64,000 bases of DNA from an uncultured Prevotellaceae bacterium. Its GTDB lineage: Bacteria; Bacteroidota; Bacteroidia; Bacteroidales; Bacteroidaceae. The notes under the pieces were generated by a model. The model did not search any database, was not told the origin of the DNA, and saw only the letters and a program-made list of their open reading frames with translations. Where the stretch lies: the NCBI GenBank assembly GCA_947305005.1, contig CAMZCM010000005.1, positions 1 to 64,000 of the forward strand, in the 5' to 3' direction. The translations under genes were made by a program, and so were the position numbers. This document shows positions 37,491-45,900 of this stretch, piece by piece (within the stretch, counting starts at the first letter, position 1; every line of letters starts with the position of its first letter).

Positions 37491-39563
37491 ATGAAACGCA
37501 TCGCAACAGTGTTTGCATGGATAGTCCTCGTGACAACCTCGCAGGCACAGGTTAGACAGGAAGAGGAAATCAGAAAGGACTCCACCCACGCTTTGCGTGA
37601 AGTATCAGTCTTTGGGCAGCAGGGTAAGGCCATCGTGCCTAGCCAGCGGCTGAATGGTCAGCAGTTGGAATCGCTGTCCGCTTTTTCTGTGGCCGATGCC
37701 ATTCGTTATTTTTCGGGCGTACAGCTGAAGGACTATGGCGGCGTGGGCGGCTTGAAAACGGTGGATATCCGTTCGATGGGGACTCATCACATGGGTGTAT
37801 TCTACGATGGCATTCAGTTGGGCAATGCACAGAACGGACAAATCGACTTGGGCAAGTTCTCACTGGACAATGTGGAGGAAATCTCCCTGTATAATGGACA
37901 GAAAAGCGAGATCTTTCAATCGGCAAAGGACTATGGCAGCAGCGGCACCATTTACATTCGCACACGTCGCCCTCGTTTTGCTGAAGGCAAGAGCTACAAC
38001 GTGAAAGCTACTTATAAGACGGGTTCCTTCGGGCTCGTCAATCCGTCTGTCCTCTGGGAACAGCAATGGACACCCCGCATCTCCTCCTCGTTGAGTGGTG
38101 AGTTTGTGACGGCGACAGGGAAATATCCCTTCCGCTACCGTCGCGTGCTCAGCAATGGAACAGTAGCTTGGGACACCACAGCCACCCGACAGAACGGAGA
38201 CATCCAGAGCCTGCGACTGGAAGGAGCCGTCTTTGGCAAGATGGACAAAGGTGTGTGGACAGCCAAGGCTTACTATTATGATTCCGAGCGAGGCTTGCCT
38301 GGAGCCATTGTCAATAACGTATGGAAACGGGAGCAGCGGCAGTGGGACCGCAACTTCTTCACGCAAGCTTCGCTGAAACGTTTCGAGAGCGAGAACTATG
38401 AGTGGCAGGTAAACGCCAAGTATGCCCGTGACTTCATGCACTATCTGAATCCTGACACCACCCTCCTTTATATCAACAACCACTTCACACAGCGTGAAGC
38501 GTATGTCTCGACGGCCCATCATGTCACCCTGACGCCCCAATGGGATGTGAACCTGTCTGCCGACTATCAATGGAACACGTTGGATGCAGACCTGAAGAAC
38601 TTTGTAGAGCCGCAACGTCACACCTTGTTCGTGGCGTTGGCCTCTACTTACGAACTCTGGCGCTTCCGTCTCATGGGCAGCCTCTTAGGTACTCATGTCT
38701 TTGAACAGGTAAAGCGCGAGGGAGCCCGTAAGCCTGACAATCAGATCCAATACACTCCAGCTCTGTTCGCCACTTGCTATCCGCTCCGAGGCAACAAGGA
38801 CCTGAGTCTTCGGGCCTTTTACAAGCGTATCTTCCGGATGCCTACCTTCAATGACCTTTATTACACCGACATCGGCAATGTCGCCCTGAAGCCAGAGTTT
38901 ACGACACAATATAACCTAGGACTGTTCTACCAGCATGAATGGGCACGTGGTTTGTTCCGTCACTTCGAGACCAAGGTGGATGGCTATTTTAATAAGGTAG
39001 ATAACAAAATCATCGCCGTGCCCAAAGGCAACGGACAATACCGCTGGATGATGATGAATCTGGGCTATGTGGAGATTCGCGGCATCGATGTGACGGCTCA
39101 AACCGTGCTGCGCCCTCATCGTGACTGGATGCTCAACCTTTGTGCCAACTACACCTATCAGAAGGCGCAGGATTTTTCTGACCCTACCGACAACGACCCC
39201 GTCATGGGAACCTATGGCGGTCAGATTGCTTACATCCCCTGGCATAGCGGTTCCTTGACGACCCATCTAGAATGGGCTGTCAGATCACGAGGCAAACATA
39301 TCGGGAACCTTGGCCTCAACTACTCCTATATCTATACAGGTGAGCGCTACCACGTCTCGGCCAATATCCCGGCCAACCACGAGGAACCTTGGTACACCAG
39401 CGACCTTGGGATTTCTTACGATTTCCGGTTGCAGCGACTGCCTGTTGAGAAGATACGGTTGTCGCTGGAGTGCAACAACCTCTTCGACCAACAATATGAT
39501 GTAGTGCTGAACTACCCCATGCCTGGCCGCAACTGGAAAGTCACCCTGAAAATAGATGTGTAA
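37491..39563 (+). CDS. btuB: TonB-dependent cobamide receptor (BtuB-type)
   Basis: A 690-residue outer-membrane receptor. Signal peptide MKRIATVFAWIVLVTTSQAQ; plug domain (about 35-160) with LREVSVFGQQGK, SVADAIRYFSGVQLKDYGGVGGLKTVDIRSMGTHHMGVFYDGIQLGNAQ and SSGTIYIRTRRPRF; then a 22-strand-type barrel ending in an aromatic-rich strand (NWKVTLKIDV). A cobalamin riboswitch in front and a BtuG-like lipoprotein gene 9 bp behind identify the substrate as vitamin B12 or another cobamide. No SusD is present. Confidence 0.9.
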   Translation: MKRIATVFAWIVLVTTSQAQVRQEEEIRKDSTHALREVSVFGQQGKAIVPSQRLNGQQLESLSAFSVADAIRYFSGVQLKDYGGVGGLKTVDIRSMGTHHMGVFYDGIQLGNAQNGQIDLGKFSLDNVEEISLYNGQKSEIFQSAKDYGSSGTIYIRTRRPRFAEGKSYNVKATYKTGSFGLVNPSVLWEQQWTPRISSSLSGEFVTATGKYPFRYRRVLSNGTVAWDTTATRQNGDIQSLRLEGAVFGKMDKGVWTAKAYYYDSERGLPGAIVNNVWKREQRQWDRNFFTQASLKRFESENYEWQVNAKYARDFMHYLNPDTTLLYINNHFTQREAYVSTAHHVTLTPQWDVNLSADYQWNTLDADLKNFVEPQRHTLFVALASTYELWRFRLMGSLLGTHVFEQVKREGARKPDNQIQYTPALFATCYPLRGNKDLSLRAFYKRIFRMPTFNDLYYTDIGNVALKPEFTTQYNLGLFYQHEWARGLFRHFETKVDGYFNKVDNKIIAVPKGNGQYRWMMMNLGYVEIRGIDVTAQTVLRPHRDWMLNLCANYTYQKAQDFSDPTDNDPVMGTYGGQIAYIPWHSGSLTTHLEWAVRSRGKHIGNLGLNYSYIYTGERYHVSANIPANHEEPWYTSDLGISYDFRLQRLPVEKIRLSLECNNLFDQQYDVVLNYPMPGRNWKVTLKIDV

Positions 39564-39572
39564 CCCTAAGAG

Positions 39573-40742
39573 ATGCAACTCATGAGACATTTATCCCTTT
39601 TCGTACTTCTCCCATTCCTCGCTTTCTTCACGTCCTGCCGAAAGGATGTGGAGGTCTTTACGCCGGAACAGGAGACGAAAGGTGTGCCGCAAATCACAGA
39701 TGTCCTGGGCTTCTATTTGCTCAATGAGGGGAATATGGGGGCGAACAAGGCCACGTTGGATTACTATGATTTCAGTAAGGCTGAATATACCCGTAACATC
39801 TATGGTGCGGCCAATCCATCAGTGCCCAAGGAAATGGGTGATGTGGGCAACGATCTCGCCATCTACGGCCAACGCCTCTACGCCGTCATTAATTGCTCCA
39901 ACAAGGTGGAGGTGATGGACGCCCACACCGCCCAGCGCATCGGACAAGTGGAGATTCCCAACTGCCGCTATCTCTGTTTCCATGAGGGCTATGCCTACGT
40001 GACATCCTACGCTGGTCCTGTGGAGATCAATCCTGACTATGAACAGCGCGGCTACGTGGCCAAAGTCGATACGGCTACGCTTCAGGTGGTCGCCACATGT
40101 CTGGTAGGCTTCCAGCCTGACGGCATCGAGGTAGTCGATGATCAGCTTTTTGTCGCCAACTCAGGAGGTTACATGGACCCGAACTACGAGACAGAGCTTT
40201 CCGTCATCGACCTGAAGACGTTTACTGAGACCCAGCGCATCCCTGTTGCTAAGAACCTACACCACGTGAAGGCAGATACGCACGGGAAGCTATGGGTCAA
40301 CAATCGTGGCGACTATCAGGACACGCCCTCCCGTCTCTATTGCGTGGACCTCGCCACCAAGAAAGTCACGGCCACCATCGAGAACGCTGTCTCTGATTTC
40401 GACATCTGCGGTGATTCGCTCTATTTTTACAGCACGGACTTCAGTGAAGCGACCATGCAATATACAATCACCTATGGCATCGTTAATGTGGAAACCCGAA
40501 AGGTCGTTACCCATCATTTCATTACGGATGGGACGGAGCAGCAGATCCGTAAGCCCTACGGCGTGAAGGTTCACCCCCTCACCCGCAACATCTTTGTCAC
40601 AGATGCCCGTGACTACGTCTCACCCGGCACGCTCTATTGCTTTTCTAAGGAAGGGACGCTGAAGTGGAGTGTCCGCACAGGAGATATTCCGGCTCACATC
40701 GCCTTCCTCTGTAAAATGACTATTCAACAACAAACGCCATAA
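39573..40742 (+). CDS. btuG: BtuG-like surface lipoprotein, beta-propeller cobamide-binding protein
   Basis: A 389-residue lipoprotein (lipobox AFFTSC at about residue 22). The mature part has repeated propeller-type blades: GDVGNDLAIYGQRLYAVINCSNKVEVMDAHTAQRIGQVEIPNCRYLCFHEGYAYVTSYAG, VDTATLQVVATCLVGFQPDGIEVVDDQLFVANSGG, LSVIDLKTFTETQRIPVAKNLHHVKADTHGKLWVNNRGDYQ. In Bacteroides, BtuG is a seven-bladed propeller lipoprotein that sits on BtuB and captures B12 with very high affinity. Position, lipidation and blade pattern support the same role; affinity cannot be inferred. A second start, MRHLSLF, lies 9 bp inside. Confidence 0.82.
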   Translation: MQLMRHLSLFVLLPFLAFFTSCRKDVEVFTPEQETKGVPQITDVLGFYLLNEGNMGANKATLDYYDFSKAEYTRNIYGAANPSVPKEMGDVGNDLAIYGQRLYAVINCSNKVEVMDAHTAQRIGQVEIPNCRYLCFHEGYAYVTSYAGPVEINPDYEQRGYVAKVDTATLQVVATCLVGFQPDGIEVVDDQLFVANSGGYMDPNYETELSVIDLKTFTETQRIPVAKNLHHVKADTHGKLWVNNRGDYQDTPSRLYCVDLATKKVTATIENAVSDFDICGDSLYFYSTDFSEATMQYTITYGIVNVETRKVVTHHFITDGTEQQIRKPYGVKVHPLTRNIFVTDARDYVSPGTLYCFSKEGTLKWSVRTGDIPAHIAFLCKMTIQQQTP

Positions 40743-40746
40743 AACC

Positions 40747-41859
40747 ATGAGTACACATCCTACATTATTCTATCTGTCAATGATTCAGAAGACGGTGGCG
40801 CTCACTGTGACAGTGGGCACCATCGTGCTGAATCTCATTCAACCTGTAGCGGCCCAACAAATGACAGACACTGACCAGCACTCGCCTTATATCCTTGCGG
40901 TGGACGAGTACGTGCCGGCCCCAGGGCAGTTCACCAACAAAATGCCTGAATGGACAGAGGGCGACGATGCCGCTGCGATGGCACAGAAATGTACAGAGCG
41001 ACTGGCTGCCAACGAGCAGAGTCTGGTCTCGCTGGGCGCCTTCGGTGGTTTCATTACCTTCCATTTCGACCATAGCATCGCCAATATCTCCGGCCAGCGT
41101 GATCTCTACATCATGGGCAATGCCTTCCGTCAAAGCGGCAGCAGCCGCAACCGAGGCAGCTCAGAGCCCGGCATCGTGATGGTCATGAAAGATGTGAACC
41201 ATAACCAGTTGCCCGATGACACGTGGTACGAACTGCGCGGCAGCTGCGACGAGGACAGTGTCGGAAAGGTCATCTATGGTTATGAAGTCACCTACACCAG
41301 CGCCCCCATGCAGAACATCCCTTGGACGGATAACCAGGGAGGCTCAGGAACCATTGACCGTAACCCCTTCAACACACAAGAGTACTACCCTCTGTGGCTT
41401 CCCAGTACGCTGACCCTGCGTGGGACTTTGCTACCCAAGAATGGCTATAAGACCTCCACGTCCAATGCTTCCTGGGTTCAGGATTTCATGGCATGGGGCT
41501 ATGTCGATAACTTCCCCAATACAGACAAACAGGAGTGTTGCTTTGACCTTGACTGGGCTGTCGATCCTCTAACGCGTCAGCCTGTCCGCCTTGACTGCAT
41601 CGACTTCGTGCGCGTCTATTCCGCCGAGCAACAGAAATGTGGCAACCTGGGCGAGACCTCCACAGAAATCATGGGCGCCGAAGATCTCCACTTGGAAGCC
41701 AGCATCGCTTACATCCGCTCGGGCATTCAGGTGACCACTCAACAACAGCTCTCGGCCCGTTGTTATGACCTCAGTGGCCGTCCGCTCCCTATGGAATCAT
41801 CCTTCCGGAACGCTTCCCCCATCCTCATCGTAGAGGGGCGCAAATATAATAACCGATAA
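40747..41859 (+). CDS. exported cell-surface protein of the cobamide operon, function unknown
   Basis: A 370-residue exported protein (hydrophobic leader to about residue 37, VAAQQ). The core PGQFTNKMPEWTEGDDAAAMAQKCTERLAANEQSLVSLGAFGGFITFHFDHSIANISGQRDLYIMGNAF resembles uncharacterised cell-surface proteins that accompany btuB/btuG in Bacteroides. The ends of the domain (PGIVMVMKDVNHNQLPDDTWYELRGS, GTIDRNPFNTQEYYPLWLPSTLTLRG) look like a jelly-roll. The C-terminus has CYDLSGRPLPMESSF, a variant of the shared motif. It lies 4 bp after the BtuG-like gene. A role as accessory cobamide-binding protein is likely by context only. Confidence 0.65.
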   Translation: MSTHPTLFYLSMIQKTVALTVTVGTIVLNLIQPVAAQQMTDTDQHSPYILAVDEYVPAPGQFTNKMPEWTEGDDAAAMAQKCTERLAANEQSLVSLGAFGGFITFHFDHSIANISGQRDLYIMGNAFRQSGSSRNRGSSEPGIVMVMKDVNHNQLPDDTWYELRGSCDEDSVGKVIYGYEVTYTSAPMQNIPWTDNQGGSGTIDRNPFNTQEYYPLWLPSTLTLRGTLLPKNGYKTSTSNASWVQDFMAWGYVDNFPNTDKQECCFDLDWAVDPLTRQPVRLDCIDFVRVYSAEQQKCGNLGETSTEIMGAEDLHLEASIAYIRSGIQVTTQQQLSARCYDLSGRPLPMESSFRNASPILIVEGRKYNNR

Positions 41860-41903
41860 TATTTTTTATCAACCATTTTATAAACCCTTAAAAACAACAA
41901 ACA

Positions 41904-42764
41904 ATGAAAAGATTTTTACATCAATCTCTCTTGCTGTTGGCAGCTTTGTTCACAGCACAGCCCTCACAGGCAGGCATCGACAAAATTCGTGTAGCTACTT
42001 TCGAAGATCTCACACTGGAAGCCGAGAGCCATTGGTGCGGTGGTGAAGCCGATATAGAAACTGGCTTGTACGAAGGTGGTTTCACCAATGGTAGTTTCTT
42101 TTTCAGCACTGGCGCTATGCCCGAATGGGATTATTGGTACTTTTTCGGTTATGCCAATTCTACAGCTACAAAGTATGAAAGTCTTGCTGACCAGTGGAAC
42201 AACTGTGTAGGTGGTGGTTATAAATCCAATAACTATGGCGTCGCTTATGCCGCAGCTTTCAATGGACCTTGCGAGGTGAATGTGCTGGCCAATAATGGCG
42301 AAGGCGCTGTTGTCCCTGGCTTCATGATCACCAACTCTGCTTATGCTCTCTCATCCATGATGAATGGTGACGCAAGTGCTAAAAAGTTCACAGAGGATGA
42401 CTGGTTCAAGCTCACGATCACTGGCTACAAAGGCGAAGATGAGACCGGAACGGTTGAATTCTATCTAGCCAAGGACGGTAAGTTTGTCACCTATTGGGAC
42501 TATGTCGATCTGAGCTCTCTCGGCAAAGTGACCAAGCTGAGTTTCTCACTGAGCAGCACAGATAATGGCGATTGGGGTATGAACACTCCTGCCTACTTCT
42601 GCTTCGACGACTTCGGCGCTGAGTGCCCCACTGGCGTACAGTCCGTTGAGAAGGCAGAGGCTCCTGCTGCCAATACCATCTATGACCTGAACGGTTGCAG
42701 TGTGAAGCAGGTTCGTCGTGGCAACGCCTACATCATCAATGGTAAGACCACTTATGTGAAGTAA
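41904..42764 (+). CDS. DUF4465-type exported protein of the cobamide operon
   Basis: A 286-residue protein with a signal peptide (MKRFLHQSLLLLAALFTAQPSQAG). The body RVATFEDLTLEAESHWCGGEADIETGLYEGGFTNGSFFFSTGAMPEWDYWYFFGYANSTATKYESLADQWNNCVGGGYKSNNYGVAYAA is typical of DUF4465. It ends TIYDLNGCSVKQVRRGNAYIINGKTTYVK, the shared exported-protein motif. A BtuH family of surface B12-binding proteins has been described in Bacteroidetes cobamide loci; whether this is one cannot be decided here. Last gene of the operon, followed by a hairpin. Confidence 0.72.
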   Translation: MKRFLHQSLLLLAALFTAQPSQAGIDKIRVATFEDLTLEAESHWCGGEADIETGLYEGGFTNGSFFFSTGAMPEWDYWYFFGYANSTATKYESLADQWNNCVGGGYKSNNYGVAYAAAFNGPCEVNVLANNGEGAVVPGFMITNSAYALSSMMNGDASAKKFTEDDWFKLTITGYKGEDETGTVEFYLAKDGKFVTYWDYVDLSSLGKVTKLSFSLSSTDNGDWGMNTPAYFCFDDFGAECPTGVQSVEKAEAPAANTIYDLNGCSVKQVRRGNAYIINGKTTYVK

Positions 42765-42791
42765 TCCCCCTTATAAATCATTGCATAGATT

Positions 42792-42816
42792 AAGCCGACT
42801 CTTTTTGAGCCGGCTT
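42792..42816 (+). terminator. terminator of the cobamide uptake operon
   Basis: 10-bp stem AAGCCGACTC/GAGCCGGCTT with one mismatch, 5-base loop of T, then ATTTTGATTAT. It is 28 bp below the DUF4465 stop. Confidence 0.7.
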
Positions 42817-42839
42817 ATTTTGATTATAGTAATTTTAAC

Positions 42840-42869
42840 ATTAGTGTCCCATTTTAACGGGACACTAAT
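42840..42869. other. perfect 11-bp inverted repeat in the convergent intergenic region
   Basis: ATTAGTGTCCC and its exact complement around an 8-base loop ATTTTAAC. The same ATTTTAAC word also precedes the stem at about 42832, making a direct repeat of loop and flank. Neither strand has a T-run directly behind, so it is not an obvious terminator; it could be a palindromic repeat element. Confidence 0.6.
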
Positions 42870-42891
42870 GCATAAAAATATAAAAAATAGA

Positions 42892-42919
42892 GCGAGGATG
42901 CCTCGTTTTTCATCCTCGC
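42892..42919 (-). terminator. terminator of the GH20-GH33 gene
   Basis: On the minus strand a perfect 9-bp stem GCGAGGATG/CATCCTCGC, 10-base loop, then TCTATTTTTTATATTTTT. It lies about 60 bp below the sialidase stop codon. Confidence 0.8.
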
Positions 42920-42979
42920 ACTATTCGTTTTTATTGTATGCGGTCCTTCTGCTTGATTGTCAATGATAGAATGTCTCCC

Positions 42980-45900
42980 CTATGGGTTTACTACCACTTT
43001 TTTCTTCCCCATGATGTAAAGACCGGCGCGCGAGGGGGAGACGACACGTTGTCCTGCGAGGTTGTAGCAATCGGTATGGGGTGTAGAGGACGTAAGCGCA
43101 TCAATGTGTACTTCCGTCTCAGAGATGAGCTTCACGGCGAAATTGATGATGGCCAGATATTTGGAGGAATTGGTAGCACGCACAGTAAAGTAGGTTGATT
43201 GCTCTTGTACGTTTTTGATGTCGAACAGCGTATAACCATCAGCCCCGCCCTTGTAGGCTGGCGAGATGGTCGTCCCATCCTTGGCTGTTATCGTGAAGTC
43301 GTTGTCATTGGCACCGCTACTCCATTCCTGCACTTGGAAAGAGTAACTGTTGATGAGGTATCCTTCTGGAGCCGTAAGGGTTATCACTTCATTGCGGTTG
43401 GCTCTTCCCACCTTATAAGCAAGATTATAAAATCCGTTCCAACCCGTATAGTGATCAAAGGTTCCGGCTGATTTGGTAAGTGTCAGCCCGGCAATAGGAT
43501 TGGCAGGGGAGACAGAAGTCCAGGTATTGCGTCCGCTGGTATTGTCGATATCCCAGTTTCCCCATTCCGTTTCCTTCGTATTGTCATAGACAATCTTTAC
43601 CGTGTTGGCTTCTGCCTGCTTGGTTCGCTCAACTTCTTCGGCACGAGCCTCCAAGGTCTCATGGCTTATCACAATGTAGTTGATGGCATAGCAGTCCATT
43701 TTGTCTTGGTTACCAAGGCTGCCGTCCTCATAGATGATAGCCAGATCGCCATTATCCAGTTTCTGCATAGAGCTATAGGCAGCGTAACCCGGTTGCAGCT
43801 GAAAGGCTTCCTGCCACGTCTGGCCTTGGTCGAAGCTCATATAGAGACGCAGGTCACGGCGGTATGTGTTGAAGGTCTTGGTAAGGGTGTGCAACATCAT
43901 ATCGGCATGTGCAGGATGCTCCGTGGAGCGGTTATAGTAGAGGATATCGGCATTACAGCCATTCGCATTCATCTCACCACCCCAGATGCCTTGTGTTCCC
44001 CATTCCTGAATGCCGTCACCGCTGGCATCGCCCGTAGAACGGTTGTAGCCTCGGTTGGCCATACTGTTCCATCCTCCACGACGCACGGAAAGGATTAAGG
44101 AGTTGTCATTCATGATTTCCAGTTTCGATTCGTCGCCGCCCGTATAGACAGCTGTGGGCATCACCGTCCACGTGGCACCCTCGTCGTCAGAATAGAGGAT
44201 GTACTCGTTGGTGGTACCGTTGACTTTTCCGTTCATGGCGAAAGCCACACGTCCATTGTCGAAGGTAATTCCCTTTCCGGCTGTCGTGAAGACACTCTGG
44301 AAGGATATACCGTTCTTATTGATGGACCTGTAGATGTCTTTTGGCCTGGACCACGTCGCACCATGGTCTGTACTTTGGCTGTAGCCCATGTGCAACATTC
44401 CGGTTGGATAACTGTTCTTACCCGCTGCCATCAGACAGATCAGCTTGCCGCTCTTGGTGAAAACCACAGCCGGGTCTCCATAGCCATATCCAGCTTCTGT
44501 GGAGCCGTCGCCGGCGGCAACGGTCTGAGCTTCAGACCATGTAACACCATTGTCCATACTCTTGCGCATCACGACGTCAATCTTATGCCCTGAGGCGGGT
44601 TTGCCCAAATCCTCGGTGTTGTCATAACGGTAGTCCGTCAACGCCACGATGCCGCCGTCTGCCGTGCGGATGATGGTGGGTATTCTATAATATCGGGCCT
44701 GGCTCTGTGAGGCCGTCCATAGAGCAGCCTGTTGTTTGAAAATCTGCATGACACCGTCCGGATTGCCCTGCGCCGTGAGGTCGCAACTGTTGTTACCATC
44801 GGCATTGCTATAGGCGATAGAGGTGATGGCCGCATCGATGGTGGCCAGTTCTGTCGCGGTGCTTTTCACGTCCGCCGTGATCCAGATATAGAGAGGTTTC
44901 TGGGCTGTCAGCGCCGTGGCGGCGGGAGTCATGACGGTGATATTGCTGCCTAATGCCGTAGTTTCTCCAATCTTTACGGGAGTGACGCCTTCGGCATGAA
45001 GCTGGTCGATGGAAGTGGTATAGACGGATATGCGGTCGAGCTGGTCGGCACCTGTGAGCAAGATGCTGACACTCTGGGGTGTACAGCTCTTGAACGGCGT
45101 GACTTTGATGCGCAGGAGCGCTTGCATGGTGTTGCCTTGTCCCGTGGTCTGATGACCTTGACATACCATGACATCTGTGGCACGGAAAGACAGCGTAGGA
45201 TCAACACCTGTCAGCGTCACGGGAAAAAACTGCCAGGAAGCATTGCCCGAGGTGGAGGTGGGGGGGGTCTTTCCCCAGCCGGCTACTGTAGCACCGACAA
45301 CATTGGCATCCATAACCACACCATTGGCATCTTTCAGATAGAAGTATCCGCTTGCTATCCTGCCGATGGAAAAGGAAGATTTCCGGATGGCTGTCGTTCC
45401 GTTGTTGTTACCGCCACGACCACTGCCATCATTCCCGTCAATCAGGGTGGAGAAGTAATTACCCAAACCTGTCTGGATATAGTATTTTCCGTCTGCGTCG
45501 TCCACCAAACGAACGATTGATTGCGCGTTGTCAGAAGCATAGCCGGCAGGCTGTGCCGCTTGGGTATAGAGAAAATGGTCGTCCTTTTTTTCATAAAGGT
45601 AACCATTACGACCGATGTTCTTCATGATATACCATTGTCCCGTGGTGAGGCTGGTGGCAGCAGTCGCAGAGACGTTCATGTCGGAGTTCGTCAATTCGTC
45701 AAGGGGTGCCGAGGAAAGCGGAAAAGGGATGTCGCTCTCATCGATCTCTGTGATGACGTACTTGCACCCGGTATCGCTGGTATTTGTGCCACCACCCCAG
45801 TTGTAAATCTTGTAGCCTCCAGAGAGCGCAGAACTGCTCATGTTGGTCTGGTTGAGCTGACAACTGCCGGAAGTGATGATGACATAGCCCGTTTCATCGG

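Noticed and set aside
42781..42966. 61-residue frame after the DUF4465 gene
   Set aside because: It consists mostly of three hairpins in a convergent intergenic region.
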